This document shows positions 1 through 13,688 of a stretch of 64,000 nucleotides of DNA, piece after piece. This DNA is from Chrysomallon squamiferum (taxonomy: Eukaryota > Mollusca > Gastropoda > Neomphalida > Peltospiridae). The stretch spans positions 20,791,913-20,855,912 of the forward strand of contig CM022673.1 of assembly GCA_012295275.1 (NCBI GenBank), in the 5' to 3' direction. Position numbers and translations under genes: made by a program. The first letter of the stretch is position 1; each line of letters opens with the position of its first letter. The notes under the pieces were generated by a model. The model was not told where the DNA came from. It made no database searches and saw only the letters and a list, made by a program, of their open reading frames with translations.

Positions 1-36
1 CAAAGACACACACACACAAACACACACACACACACA
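1..36. repeat. (CA)n microsatellite at left edge
   Basis: A run of CA dinucleotides with a few A interruptions. It probably lies in an intron of the deaminase-domain gene that runs off the left edge, because the last visible exon of that gene ends at 315. Confidence 0.9.
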
Positions 37-105
37 ACATTAAAAGCATACGAAAAAATAACATCGTTCTGACTAACTGGACGATGTCGGACTTAAATAA
101 ATAAA

Positions 106-130
106 TCAAAAATAAAATAAAATAAAATAA

Positions 131-185
<55 letters not shown>

Positions 186-280
186 TAATAATAATAAAAA
201 TAAAATAAAACAAAATAAAAAAACAAATAAATAAATAAATTGAAGAAAAATAATAATAATAATAATAATAATAAAGTATA
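106..280. repeat. A/T microsatellite cluster (AAAAT, AAT, AAAT units)
   Basis: Short tandem AAAAT units pass into about 20 AAT units and then more A/T-rich units. The open frame on the minus strand here is only low-complexity Tyr/Leu/Phe and is not a gene. Confidence 0.9.
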
Positions 281-314
281 CAATATAACATGGAAAAGGG
301 AATGTCCTATCTAC

Positions 315-1266
315 CCTATAGTAGGAAAGGCTGATGCATCACCACATGGAGGCCTGCTGATGTAAAGATGCAGTTTGACGTCATCTCGTAGTTTCAATTT
401 TCCTGTCTCGCTTGGCTCAAACAGGTGATGACCGCGCTTCGACACATACCTGTCTAACTGTTTGTAGAGATATCTAGAAGTAACAAACAGCGGGTCAATA
501 AACTAAATTAAAATATAGGCCTGTAACAACGTAATTATATAACTTTAATAAATGAGAGAAGTTATATTTTAATTTTAAAGCAAATAACAAAGATAACATG
601 ACATATTTTCTGTCTCCTGTCCACATACATATAAATATTATTTATATCTACTAGTTGCCATTCTTCTACATGCCCGTTATCTCCTTTTATACATGCATAC
701 AATATTTTAAAAACTTAATTACAGCCATATTCTGTTTTAAAAGCTGTTAAATATATTCAGAATACAAACATTCAGAATAAACGTTTTAGATCTGTTTCAT
801 TTACATAACAGTAGTAAAAAGTAATATATATATATAAAATGTTTTAGACATTACGATTAACCCATTTCTTAGATCATGTCCCAAAAGACTGAATAATCCC
901 TGTCATGTACCGAGTTAGTGTAATCAGGTGCGAGTCCAGAATTTCAAAATGAAATGAGGATCATTACAAAGTGAAGATATCGTCTGTAAGTTAATAGGGA
1001 ACGATCCAGGTGCGGGTCGCACCTCCAGATCCGTTTACAGGAAGATTTTGTAATAGAATTTGGAACAAAGCCAACTAACTTTACTTTTTCAAACAGCTTG
1101 AAATGACCTAGTTATAAATAGTAATGAATAGTGTTTTCTTAAGTTGTAATAAATGACAAGGCTGTATTCCTCAATCCTTTATTTACGAGAATATATATTT
1201 AAACTGTGTTTTTATTAAGTTCTGGTGCTAACAGCACACATTCTTCTTCTTCTTCTTCTTCTTCTT

Positions 1267-1297
<31 letters not shown>

Positions 1298-2594
1298 TTA
1301 TTATTATTATTATTTATAATATTTACCTGACAAAAGCACGTCTTGCAATTATTTCAGCGTGGGAGTCGATGATTCTGCTTCCATTATCATCCAGATGGTG
1401 ACTGAGAATACATCGGTTACCTGCAATATCAACAACAACAGCTCACATACTTTGAATTAATAATAAATAAAAACGTCATTTTGAAACATTTTAATGAATG
1501 ATAAACAAACTGCGACATCTCAAGTATTTTATGACTGATGATAAATAGTGGAACAACAAACTCTCTTCAAATATTAATTTTGCTATTAGCACATTAATAC
1601 AAATATGTTAATGTAAGTACACAGCCGTATCTGTGTGTCAAAAAGTAACAGAGAGCATTTGTAGTGTGGAAAAACAAACATAACATAATTTGTTTTTTTA
1701 GCTACTATTAAAACTATTTCCATTATGGTAGTATTATTACAGCTGCAAAAATGCTTCTTGTTGACATTTACTTTCACTACAAAAATAAAAATTAAAAAAA
1801 TAAAAATTAATGAATGTGAATTATTTTTAATAGTAACAAAACAATAAATATGCATACATGCATATATTCATACACACACACACTTACGTATATATATATG
1901 TATGTGCAATGTATAACAAAGATACAGATGTAGACAGATAGATAATAATATAGGTCAGATAGATCGATAGATAGATATTTGATAAATACTTTTTAAAATA
2001 ATTATCATTTATAAACATACATACATAATACGAAACGTATAAAAAACCCAATAAGTATTATTTTAAGACATGTATGGGTTTTTTTAATCTATGTAGTACG
2101 TACCAAAGATCGCTAGCTAACTGATTGTAACTGTAAACGCTTGATGACACAACGTGTTACAGGATAATGTTTATTACGAACTTCAAACTGATTGCATTAT
2201 ATCCTTCAGTGTACGTTTGCATGACAGGAATGTACACAATAGTTAATTCACGTCTGTTCATGTTTGTGAAACCGTAGAATAATTACTCGCTGGTTCTTTT
2301 TTTTTTTTGTCCTTCGGTGTGATTTTTAATGGAACAAAAGATACGTTATTTTAAAACAAGAGTACAAAACTAGGTCAGCGGTTTATTCTCGGTTGTTCAT
2401 CGTTGTTTTGCATACTTTAAATACTTCCATGGGCGTTTATTTTAGTTAGGGATGGATAGGTGAACGAGTGTTTAACGATACAAACATAAATTCTAACAGT
2501 TATTACAGTCCAAAACTATTGTTTCTGTAAACGATGTTACGAGAAAGACTAACCACAGTCTCCATGAAATATTCTTAACAGTGAGCAGTAACGG

Positions 2595-2653
<59 letters not shown>

Positions 2654-3619
2654 TTTATTTTTATTTTTTTCTTAACGAACTTCTGAAAAACAGAACACAC
2701 TCTTGAGCAAGTGTTGAGTTTAGATAAATCGTTAATGCGCGGAAATGGTTCTTTTTTGCGTGAATTGCAGTTTAATGAGAGACCGATATTGAGATTTCTT
2801 GTTTTTGTTTTTGTATGCATTTTCCTACTGAGAGGAAAACATAAAACACAACATTTGACAAACTAGAATAACACATCAAAGGGCCAGTATTTAATAAGCT
2901 TCTCTAACACAGAACTAGACCACTATTCCTAAATTAACAGTAGTAATATGTATGTGTGAATGTATGTGTGTGTGCGTGTGTGCGTGTATGTGTGAATTGT
3001 GTGTGTGTATGTGTATGTGTGTGTGTGTGTGTGTGTCTGATAGAAAGTATTTTTCAGACAAAACAGTTGTTAGTGCTCATCTCAAAAACTCAAGTGTTCA
3101 AAAATATGTAATTGTGATTTTTCACTGGTATTAATATTATATGAAATATTTGTGCTACGTCAGTTAAATCAGTAGAGTAAGAAAACACTTGAAACAAAAC
3201 TGTCTAATTACCATATTCTGAATAAATCTGGAATACTAATAATATTAACGTTTTGTAAATATAACGATAATTATATAAAAGGGAAATATATTCTTAATTA
3301 AAATAAGTAAAATATAAAATTTATTTATTCTGTTTAACTTACAAACGATGAACAAAATTCATTTTTCATACAGTGCGAATTTAAACTATTAAGCACTTTT
3401 TAACGTTTTGCATTATGCACTCAAAACAAATTTATTCAAATGATCTGTCTGTCATTAGCCATTTATTCTTCTTATTCTTCGTCATTATCATCATTGATCA
3501 TTATTTTCTTCTTAATTTTTAATACATTTTAAATTATTGTCGTCTATGTCATTATTATCATGGTCATCTTTACTATCTACATAGATAGATAGATAGATAG
3601 ATAGATAGACAGACAAATG

Positions 3620-3654
<35 letters not shown>

Positions 3655-5098
3655 TTTTCTATCATAGAAAACTTCATGAAATAGTGAACTTTATTACCTG
3701 TCCCGAGACCAACAACAATTATTTTCCCATGATGCATTTCGAGAGCAATGGCGGCGGAGATTTTCTCTTTGCTGTAGTATATGAGTTGGGTTTCCTCAGC
3801 TTGCTCTAACACTCCTCGTACGAGAATGCAGATTTTATGAGCATGGATCAAATCGTTCTTTTCATCTATGTCTTCATTCTGAATTGATAAACAGTTCATT
3901 AAAGTTTATATCGAGTTTAAAAAAAGAACATATATTATAATTTAACTTGCAACATACTTTATTATTTATAATCTTCCATAATTATCTGCATAACCATTCA
4001 CTGAATCATAAAATTATATTAGATAAATACGATACAGATGTAGTGTTCCTATATTTTTTCTTTTTAACTAAATGCAGATTAAAATCACTTGCAAAAGTTT
4101 CGTTTTACTCTACATTTGAAGACAATAACCTCGAATATCTATCTTATATCTGCGTCTATATTTCAGTTAGTGGGACAGAAGATAGAAGAACAACGTTAAA
4201 GATTGTTCCAACCATCACACATCTCTATTTACAACTATTTCCAAAAATATCAAACCATATTTATGCGGTAAGTATTATATAAAACAATTATTTAAAACAT
4301 TATATTACATTACCAAGACAAAATTCGCGTCTTTTAATTTCTTTTTGCCGTTGTCAAAAATCGCTTTGAGGGCTTTCTCTGCTGCTTCTTTCTTTGCTAG
4401 TTTCTTTGAAGAACCATTACCCTGCATATACCGGACATTATTCACTACACAGGACGTGTGGAAACTGAAAATAAAGCAGAAAATACAAAACTCATTTTGT
4501 TTCCTGAAATATATTCCGTGGACATTATCTGTTGATATTATGGTTCATTTCATTTTTAATAATTGAAATGGCTTTGTAATTTGTGTAAATTGGATTAAAA
4601 AAAATTAAAATATAAGTAAAAAAGACGAGGACCAAGAGGAAAGAAGGAAAGAAAGAAAAAAATGCACACCTATATACAAACTCACAAATTATTTATTATT
4701 TATTTATTACTATTGTTTTTGTTTGTTTTTTGTTTGTTTGTTTTTGTTTTGTTTTTGTTTTGTATTGTCGTATTTTTTGTTTGTCTTTGTTGTTTTTTTA
4801 ATTACAAAAATCGGTATAAGAAATATAAGGTCCATATTTTAGAACTTGTAATACAGTAATTGGAATTTTGAATTTTACCAAGCTGCGTGGTCTGGACCAG
4901 ATCTCGTGTATGGCGTGAATTCGACTGAAACCTCTTTTGTCTGTCCATACTCCATCAGAACACTAACAGGGTCTCTGTCGCCGTACTGGGAGGAAATTAG
5001 GGGACATGGCCCTCCGGCCATTGTTGATCCCTGAAATAAATACAAAATTAGTTAAAACAGAATCAGCTATTTTGTAATTTAAAATTTAAAAATGAAAT

Positions 5099-5130
<32 letters not shown>

Positions 5131-5623
5131 ATTTTGTGTTTCATTTAAGCTAAAACAAAACGAAATACACAATAACAACAAAACTAAATAATAAGTGTTT
5201 TAACATATTATTGTGATAGTGATAATGATGATTATGATTAAATGGATACTAACTGGGATTAATCTATGATTTCAGAAAATGCACGAGTATAAATTGTTAG
5301 TATGGTGACATCAGCTAGCTAATACAAAAGCTGATGTACCCAGACCTCTCTACAGCTGCCCGATTTTCAAAATGTATTCACCGTGGTATTACTTTTATGA
5401 AAGATGTAAGAATTTCAGGCCACGACGAATAAATAAACCAAAAACAATTCTGAACCAAACAATGTTCACTCCCTTTGTTTTTAAAAAAAAGCCGAAATAC
5501 ACCTTTAGTTTAACCGTATAATATTGTCAATGTTTGTATATTACTCACTGTTTTTCTGCATCGCAAAGGAGCATTATAATTTGAATATCCAGATAATTTT
5601 CTAAAAGTCTCTTTCTTTGCCAT
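315..5623 (-). CDS. dsRBD + adenosine-deaminase domain protein (ADAD/ADAR family), 5' part
   Basis: Six exons join in frame on the minus strand: 5623-5549, 5030-4879, 4464-4314, 3878-3698, 1420-1327 and 473-315, giving about 271 residues; the 3' end is beyond the window. Residues ~44-115 form one dsRNA-binding domain (PVSVLMEYGQ, then GNGSSKKLAKKEAAEKAL). From ~135 on it matches the ADAR-type deaminase: VGLGTGNRC, then DSHAEIIARR (H207, A208, E209), YLYKQL, and HLYISRPPCGDASAF (C261). These are two zinc ligands and the proton-shuttle glutamate of active ADARs. The second zinc-binding cysteine would lie off the edge. One dsRBD and a short N-terminus resemble ADAD (Tenr) proteins, which in vertebrates lack the catalytic residues; here they are present. 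Active A-to-I editing is therefore possible but unproven. The start at 5623 has no plausible acceptor upstream, so this looks like a first exon. Confidence 0.85.
1241..1314. repeat. (CTT)n-(ATT)n microsatellite
   Basis: About 18 CTT units followed by ATT units. On the coding (minus) strand it lies a few bases downstream of the donor at 1326 of the HAE-encoding exon. Confidence 0.9.
2596..2672. repeat. (TTTA)n-(TTA)n microsatellite
   Basis: Tandem TTTA then TTA units ending in T-rich sequence, inside the intron between 3698 and 1420 of the deaminase-domain gene. Confidence 0.85.
2950..3038. repeat. imperfect (TG)n microsatellite
   Basis: GT-rich tract with C and A interruptions ending in an uninterrupted GT run. 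The Cys/Val-rich open frame across it is low complexity and not a gene. Confidence 0.9.
3581..3653. repeat. (GATA)n microsatellite
   Basis: About 17 GATA units with one interrupted stretch. It lies 45 bp downstream, on the coding strand, of the 3878-3698 deaminase exon. Confidence 0.9.
5099..5132. repeat. (AAAT)n microsatellite
   Basis: Eight or so AAAT units in intron 1 of the deaminase-domain gene. Confidence 0.85.
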
Positions 5624-6281
5624 TATTTTTCTTCTTCTTGTTTTTAAAGTTTTGTTGCACGAGTTAATGAGTAAATTAGACGAAATTTAGTAGGACAGAT
5701 ATTTATGACTCGTGTATCATAATTACATAATATTTTCATACTCGTATTAAGTCATATTCAACAGCAGTCTTCTTAGAAGTGTTTATCTTTGCTTAATGAT
5801 GTTGATATAAAGGTTCATGTACGATGTTCTTACGATGTAAAGGTTGAAAATCGGTTATGTTTGAACAATCTGTTATCATATGTGTTAGTGTGTACGGCTT
5901 ACAAAAACAAGTCAAAGGTCATTTTAAGTAGAGCATGGTGGCGGGGAAAATAAAGAAAAAAATTTAATAAAAAAAATAACAACAACAATAATAAATAAAT
6001 GTATTTCTTAGAATCCAATTAAGAAGACATTATTGATAATAATTTTGTGTATTTCAAAGGCGTATTTCTCAGAAACATGTGGCGATTGTTTAGGAGTTGG
6101 TACACGTGTTTTCCAGAAACATTCTGATGCTGGTGATAGAAGAGAACGCCAAATTAATACAGAAGAATTAGAAATTACTTTTCACTTACATCTGATGTAA
6201 TCAGTTATTTCTTTCTTTAGACGCTACCCATGTTATTAAATTATGACGTAACAAATCAAACCAAGTGAATTAATACTATTG

Positions 6282-6299
6282 CTATTATTATTATTATTA

Positions 6300-6344
<45 letters not shown>
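6282..6344. repeat. (ATT)n microsatellite
   Basis: About 20 ATT units with one ATC interruption. Confidence 0.9.
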
Positions 6345-6345
<1 letters not shown>

Positions 6346-6876
6346 AGAACATAAAAACTCAACAATAATTAGCTAATAAACTGTAATTACATAAATTAAT
6401 AAATTATTGATAGACTCCACAGAGAACAAACAGGCCTACAGTCTAACATTTAGCTTTTCAGGAAATGAATTGCCATCTAATGATAATGAAAATATATGAA
6501 ATACAAATAAAATGACAACTTACCAACATGAAAATACCTCAAGAACCGTTTGAGATACAATGAATATAATAAATTAAGAACGGTTCAGTGCTAAAATACC
6601 ACAGATGACAAAAGACATTGTACAAAAAAAATACACTTTGCTTTTCAGAAATGATCAAACTGCTTAGCATTAAAATAAATAACGAAATTTTGGTCTGCTT
6701 TTCCTTTGTTAAAACAGTTGATGCATACAGATTAATAAGTCAGCTGTATAGTTTACAATCTGTAAATAATGATTTACTCTTGGAACCGACACGAATTATT
6801 TTCGCTTCCTGGCTATTGGTTCGGTCACCGTGAAAACGAACAAAATTATTTAAGTAATAATTATATTACTTCCATT

Positions 6877-6921
6877 AAAAAAAAAAAAAAAAAAAAGAAA
6901 AAAAAGAAAAAAAAAAAAAGA

Positions 6922-6960
<39 letters not shown>
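6877..6960. repeat. poly(A) / (AAT)n tract
   Basis: A-rich run with G interruptions followed by about 16 AAT units. Confidence 0.9.
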
Positions 6961-8884
6961 CTATTTATTATTTTCATTATTGTTGTTGTTATTATTATTA
7001 TTAGAAAGAAGATATTTCAGTTTCACTCACCACCGATACAGATTCATAGTCAAATGACAGATTGTTCTCAGTTTCCAATGATTTCATTCTGTTTGTCGTT
7101 ATTGAAGTTATCTCCATATTAGTTAACATTAACACTTTAGTTAATTTTACAATAAACTTGAACGATTCAATAATGTAATCTTTCAGATAACCTGAAGAAA
7201 CACCTCATTTGTAATCCACTGTAACAATTCCGTATCTTCATAAGAATATAAACTCTGCATATTCATACTGTTTCCCCAACCCACACAGATTTGTTGAAAC
7301 CCAAACAGTCGAAACATCTTAATTCACAGCTACGAACAAGAATATTATCTTCAAGCCGTCAGCTTAATGTTTCTATTTGTTCGTTTAAATGTATCAAAAT
7401 GTACCAAAAAGTTATTTCCTCCGTTACGTCTCCTGACATCTTTATAACATTTATTTCGCCAGCAGTTTTTATGAAGTTGAACTCTTTAGGTTTGTTTTTA
7501 AAGGTGTTTGTAGTTCAGTGTAAGAAAAGACTGGCTTAATTATTTCAAGTCAGGACTGCAGTCTATTGTGAAGCCCATTATTTCTCGTTCACAGACGTTG
7601 GCCATGAAAAGACTTGTAATAATCGACTGTTACGCTGTTCAACAGAGTTGCTAATTTTTTTGTTGTGTACTGATTTGTTTTTTTTTTTTTTTTTTTTTGA
7701 TTTTCTATTTATGTCCTTCTTTCCTTCCCTATTTTTTGTTTAGTTTTCCTTTTTTCTTCCATTCCTTTTTCGTCCTTTACTTTTTATTTCATTCTTTCTT
7801 TTCTCCCTTTTTTCTTTCATTATTTCTGCATTATCTTTTTTCTTTCTACTATTCTTTCATTCGTTATTGTTTTCCTTTTCCTATTAAGACTGGAGACGAG
7901 TTTGTTGTGTATAACTGTCAGCTATATGTTAATATCAACTGATAATTCTGTAATTGCATTTTAATTTATGAGTGTCATTTCTTGTACCTGAAGTATGTGT
8001 GTAATTCATCTCATTTATTGCATTATTATAGTAATTTAAAAATTAAAAAAATTCATTAAACAAATTGTTAAATATTAAATAGGCTTTTTTTTTTCTTTGT
8101 TATTAAATATTTTTCACCCTGATTTGTTTGTATTTTTTTGTTTTGTTATTGTTGTTTGTTTTGTTTTGCTTTGTTTTGTTTTTGTTTCTCTCTCTCTCTC
8201 TCTCTCTCTGGTATATGTGTGTGTGTTATTCTGTTATTATACTAATTACTATAATTATAAATCAATGTATCGTCGTTTGAAGAATATTTAACGTTATTTA
8301 AAACATGATTTTACTCCAAACATTTAAAATAATGTTGTTACGAAACGTGAAATCAAATCTGTTCGATTCTTATACGGATATGCTTCAATATATTTTCCTT
8401 TCAAGAAAAAGCTCTCGTTTTGGTCAGCTATTTTTTCTTTGCTATTTCTTCTTTTCTTTTCTTTTCTTTTCAATTTATTATTATTATTATTATTTTATTT
8501 TTTCTTTCTTTCTTTCTTTCTCGCGTGCTTGCTTTTCAATTTTTTATTTATTTATTTATTTTTTTTTTTTTTAAAATAATATCAAATTTCCTGATAAAGC
8601 TGCACTTGAACTGTGAACTGTAGCAGAAACATGTTATCTCCCAGGCAATCACTTTAGTTGTTTCTACTGTCGCATTTTGTTTATCGAACAAATTATAGCA
8701 ATGCACGGCAAGTAATGTACAAACAAACTACAACGTTATACACACTGTCAATGAGGTCAAGGTGCGTTTAGCGATTTTTGCTCTTTTAAATACATGTTCA
8801 AACCTGTAATATCGCGAAACTCCAGTGTGCAGGTGTCAAAACTGACATATCGGATACGAAAACTGAAACAATACACGGGTTAAC

Positions 8885-8886
<2 letters not shown>

Positions 8887-8956
<70 letters not shown>
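8887..8956. repeat. (CT)35 microsatellite
   Basis: Uninterrupted CT repeat of about 70 bp. The Arg-Glu open frame on the minus strand is its translation. Confidence 0.95.
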
Positions 8957-8960
<4 letters not shown>

Positions 8961-9420
8961 AATGTCAACAATTGATTGTGCATTTAAAACGTTACATTTT
9001 ATATCTCTAAAGGGTTTCTTCTCTTGCATCATCAGTGTACATCAGCTGACTTAAACTTGATCATCAATTCTATGCAGGTATATGAGCATTTATACATATA
9101 TCTGTGTGTGTGTCTGTGTGTATGTTTGTTTGTGTGTGTGTGTTCTTTTACTCATATACCTTTCAAATCCAAAGAAACAGTATACCTGCCTTAAATATTA
9201 TTTCTGGAGATAAAGATCAGCTTTGCTGATTTATAGAAAGTACAAACACAGGTCATGGCACTGTTCAAATACATAGCCTTGTTGCCGTGCCGTTATTCAT
9301 AAACAAACAAATGAACTAAATATACTCACTGAAATAAACTTTTAAAGTAGGAATTTTGTCGCATATTTATGTGTGTTTTTATTTATTTATTATTATTTTT
9401 TATTTTTTTATTTTATTTTT

Positions 9421-9536
<116 letters not shown>

Positions 9537-10247
9537 TAATAGTAGAAATAATATTGGTGAAAATAGTAATTGCAGTAGTTGTTGTAGGAGCGTAATAGTA
9601 ATGACTGTAGTAGCGGTAATAGTACTAGTAGTAATAATAGTAGTAGTAGTAATAGTATGTATTAATATTAATAATAATTATGATGATAATAATAATGGTA
9701 ATATTGGTAATTATTTTAAAAGAAAGAAAGAACGTCTCTACATAACTTCTTTCGTTATTAACATTTTTCCTGTATGATATCTATCTACCTGTCTGGTTGT
9801 CTACCTATCTATCTATCTATATAAAGTATGCTAATGAGAACATGAAAATTAAAATGATGAAAGGAGGAGAAAAAGAAAAGAAAAGTATGGGATGTAAGAA
9901 GAAAAAAAAATATTGTACGAAAAAAAAAAATAATAATAATAATAAATCAAGCATAAACACGCTATATTCTAACCGCAATTACAAGCATAGAGAAAAACTA
10001 ACGGGCTATGACAGTGCTAATGGCCAGTCTTTGTAACAAAGCTGTGATATATTCTTTTATGGAAAACTACTCACAGCTGAGATCAATGCATCATTTAAAT
10101 GTATAATGAACCATTCGGTTACTATTCATTGTTGTTTTATTCCGTTTTTCCTGAGTTCTATCAAGGGTTATTTGATTTACTGGAAAAGTCATATCATTAA
10201 TAATTTTAGCATGCACTTGAAAATAAATAAATCAGTTAAGTAAATAT

Positions 10248-10253
<6 letters not shown>

Positions 10254-10342
<89 letters not shown>
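10254..10342. repeat. (GA)n microsatellite, ~42 units
   Basis: GATA units run into an uninterrupted GA array of over 80 bp. With the CT array at 8887 it forms a separated purine/pyrimidine mirror pair. Confidence 0.95.
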
Positions 10343-10345
<3 letters not shown>

Positions 10346-10794
10346 TAAAATAAAGTAATATAAAATAAAATAAATATTCTTTCTTTTTTTTATGTTATTT
10401 CGGGAAACAGTGTTACCCATAATGATAACCATATGATTATAACCGTGATGGTAAACAGAAGGAAAGACGAAAATAAGAAAAACAATTTATATTTCATAAT
10501 TATATATTTATTTGAAGATTAAAGAAAACCTAAATATAAGCATTGATTCTGTTAAAGTTATATCTCATTTATTTAACGAAAAATATACGGAAAAGAGAAA
10601 GAACAAAAACCAGATCATGATCGCTATTCATAAGGTAGCAGATGAAATTTTACATATTACATTAACAGTTTTAATATTGGTATTTAAAAATTCGTTTTAT
10701 AATTAACAATGCAATATATTTTATTTTTATATGTATATACTTTTACTGTTCTTCTTTTTAAATAAAACTACAAAATATATTAGATAATAATTAC

Positions 10795-10911
10795 CTTTTG
10801 TTTCTTCATTTTAAATTGATGATACCGTTCCAACCATTCCGGCAGAATTGGGCGTTTTCTGACATTTTTTGTTGCAGACGACGTCTTAATGCCGTTAGAA
10901 GCCAGCTTAGA
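10795..10911 (-). CDS. candidate alternative/upstream exon of the deaminase-domain gene
   Basis: A 117-nt open stretch on the minus strand starts after an acceptor-like ccataatag and ends at the donor CAAAAG|gtaatt. It encodes 39 residues with a coding-like basic/aromatic character (RKRPILPEWLERYHQFKMKK). It ends in phase 0, the same phase in which 5030-4879 begins, so it could splice to that exon instead of 5623-5549. A Lys/Pro/Tyr-rich segment just before the dsRBD is what ADAD-type proteins have. No upstream exon in matching phase was found, so it could also belong to another gene or be chance. Confidence 0.35.
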
Positions 10912-11471
10912 CTATTATGGAGACAAGTTATATACATCAAACACAATGGTTTCAACCTCTGACACAGAAGTGTATTAACAAAAAGCGGGTACATACTGAA
11001 TTCGTTTTGTACTAAAGTTTCTCTCAATCGTGCTATCTGTCAACAGGGCAAAGTTTAAAATCAATAAAGTTGCTTATCCAATAGCTTCTGAACTTCAGCA
11101 TTCAAGTTTAGACGAAGCAATATGATAAATACTTGACCCGTATTCAACGGCAAACTGTTATTAGACTTTCTTACTATATTTGCAATAAAATGGAATAACA
11201 AAAAGGGAACAGAAATATACTATAGTAAAAGGAAAAGTAAGCAAACCTGGTCGTATTTTTAACAATGATACTGTAAATGGAAAGACAGGCAGCTTTGTAG
11301 TTAATATCTTTACCTGAATGATTTTGACAGCAGGAAAATTAATTTACAAAATAACCTTTATACAAACTGCCGACTGTAAATCACTACCTGGAAAAAAAAA
11401 GAGAAAATAATAATAAATGAAAAGCATGTTCCGTGTGGGAAAGCGAATCGAAAAAGAGCCATTACTTTTTC

Positions 11472-11472
<1 letters not shown>

Positions 11473-11530
<58 letters not shown>

Positions 11531-11554
11531 ATACTATTTATAAATAATTTCCTT

Positions 11555-11609
<55 letters not shown>

Positions 11610-11613
11610 TTTT
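11473..11613. repeat. poly(T) ~57 nt and (TTTA)n array
   Basis: An uninterrupted T run of about 57 bases is followed after about 22 bp by about 15 TTTA units. A homopolymer this long is likely to be mis-sized in any assembly. Confidence 0.9.
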
Positions 11614-12380
11614 TTTATTTTAAAAATGAGAAACAAAATAGTTTCAAACAGATAAAAGCAAATTTTAAGATCAAATTTATTTTAATGTGTTTGAATATAA
11701 CTCTTTTTTAGGATAACACCTTTCTTGTTCGTTGTTATAGAACAGATATTCGCTGCTCTACTTGTAGGGTGGCTATTTCCATATTTCAAAAAAGAAGGGC
11801 ATTAACATTTTTTTACCTTTTTATGACTCTCAGTTGTAACCTAAATTATAGAAATTGTATAACATTTAGAGTTGTTGATTTATCAAATATCACTATAATG
11901 TAAAGAGGGCTATATTGTTTGTTTTTTTCAAAAATGTCAAGTTTTTAAAACTCGTTGTACTTGCTACATACATTATCATGCATTCATACAGCAAAGATAA
12001 GAACTATAAGAAGTTAACGTTCATTTTTAAACCTGCGGTAACAACAGGTCCTCCAAATAAGGAAAAATTAACGTCCAGCTTGAGGTGCATAGGACGCAGG
12101 ACACAGTGGTCAAAATCAGGACTGGCCAGCCTATACACTTATAACACTACACAGTTAACATTTTTCATTAATTCATACGCAAAGTAAAATATAATAAATA
12201 TATTTATAAGGGTGAATATCTTTGTGTATGCGTCCGTGCATATATGTATGTATGTCGAAATATCAGATAATTAAATATTATATTTTCCTTTATTTTAGTA
12301 TATGACACATAACAGATACTTAAAAATAATCTTTTTTTCATTCTTTCTTTCTTTTTTTAAACTATCTAATTTCTAATCTT

Positions 12381-12444
<64 letters not shown>
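12381..12444. repeat. (ATT)n microsatellite
   Basis: About 21 ATT units. Confidence 0.9.
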
Positions 12445-12445
<1 letters not shown>

Positions 12446-13319
12446 TAAATCTATTTTTTTTTTTTTTACTGCTACTACTATAATACTAAAACCATATTTT
12501 TATTATTCCATTTGAGTTTTAAAAAATGTATGTATATATGTTTTTGTGAATATTTATGTGTGAGAGAGAGTGAATAAATAAGAAAGAGATAAATAAAATG
12601 AATAAATGAATACACAAAGATACTCGCATAATTATTATATGAATCCAATAATCCATCATTTATGCACATCCGTCCATCTAACCATTTAACCATCTGTCTT
12701 TCTGACTGTCTATCACCTTGTCTTTCGTCAGTTTATAAATTCTATGTTTCTTTCCTTTTTTGTCAGGCTCTGTCAAGATATATGTTCTAAAAATTAAAAA
12801 CTGTACTGATCGTAAACAATAATGAATGTCCAAAGGCTTCTATTTCCACCATACCGTAATGTTATTTAGTAATAGAAATTAATGTAAGAATAGATTTATG
12901 TCTCAGTAAATTATTCAAAAATTGCCGTATCATCTGCCTATCCAAATTTTATACCTCTTAGAACATTTAATGAAATGACGGTCTACTTCTTATTATATCT
13001 TACTGTTAACTTGATTAATAGAATAAATATATTCGTCAGAAACAAATAAAATAATTATTTTAAACAATTCTTGAATTATTATTCGCTGATGTTCGATTAA
13101 ACTGAAGATGCATAATCTGCATTGCCAGTGTCAAGCGTGAAAATTGTTACCAATGTGTTGTTCATGCGTTATTATCAGGAATTGTTTCGGGTCATGTTGA
13201 AATAAAGGGAATTAAGTGGGACAGCAACTTCGGAGTAAGATACAGCTTCTCTGTAACCGGTACCAGCACATAGACTGAATTTCCAAAGAGAACTGATAAT
13301 TAACAACAGAACTACAGAT

Positions 13320-13358
13320 ATTATTATTATTTTATTTTATTTTATTTTATTTTATTTT
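13320..13358. repeat. ATT / (ATTTT)n microsatellite
   Basis: Short ATT run followed by about five ATTTT units, 330 bp upstream of the MTPN start codon. Confidence 0.85.
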
Positions 13359-13688
13359 TATGTGGGGAATAATTGTTTATTTAGCTTATTTTTATTTTTT
13401 ATTTTTTTTAGTTTGTTGGTTATTGTTTTGTTTTGTTTTTTATATGAGAATTGAGTGTCTGGTCCTTTGCAGAATAATAATTCATTGTTCTAAACTGAAT
13501 ATTAATGAGAACTATTAGTCAGAAACTAGAGTTAGAAACGTCACCGTATATCATACTCATTTAGCTTAAGTAATTCGTTTGAATAGGACTTAACACTCTT
13601 AGGCGCGCCTCTAGTGGCCATTGACGCCTAGTTGTGAATCGACTTCCGTTTAATTGGTATTTAGAAGTATTTTGTTAGTTTTATAAGG

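Larger units (their letters stand above)
10912..13688. other. SSR-dense intergenic region upstream of myotrophin
   Basis: AT-rich, with the poly(T)/TTTA block, an ATT array and an ATTTT array listed separately. No coherent coding exon was found. A stretch just before 13689 (13590-13688) is less AT-rich and is the likely MTPN 5' UTR/promoter, judged only by position. Confidence 0.5.

Noticed and set aside
10806-11027. 73-codon minus-strand ORF
   Set aside because: It is in a different frame from the coding-like exon at 10795-10911 and has no coding character.
11247-11313. Possible extra upstream exon of the deaminase gene (attcag ... CCAG|gtttgc, minus strand)
   Set aside because: Neither open frame joins in phase to the 10911-10795 candidate without creating a stop.
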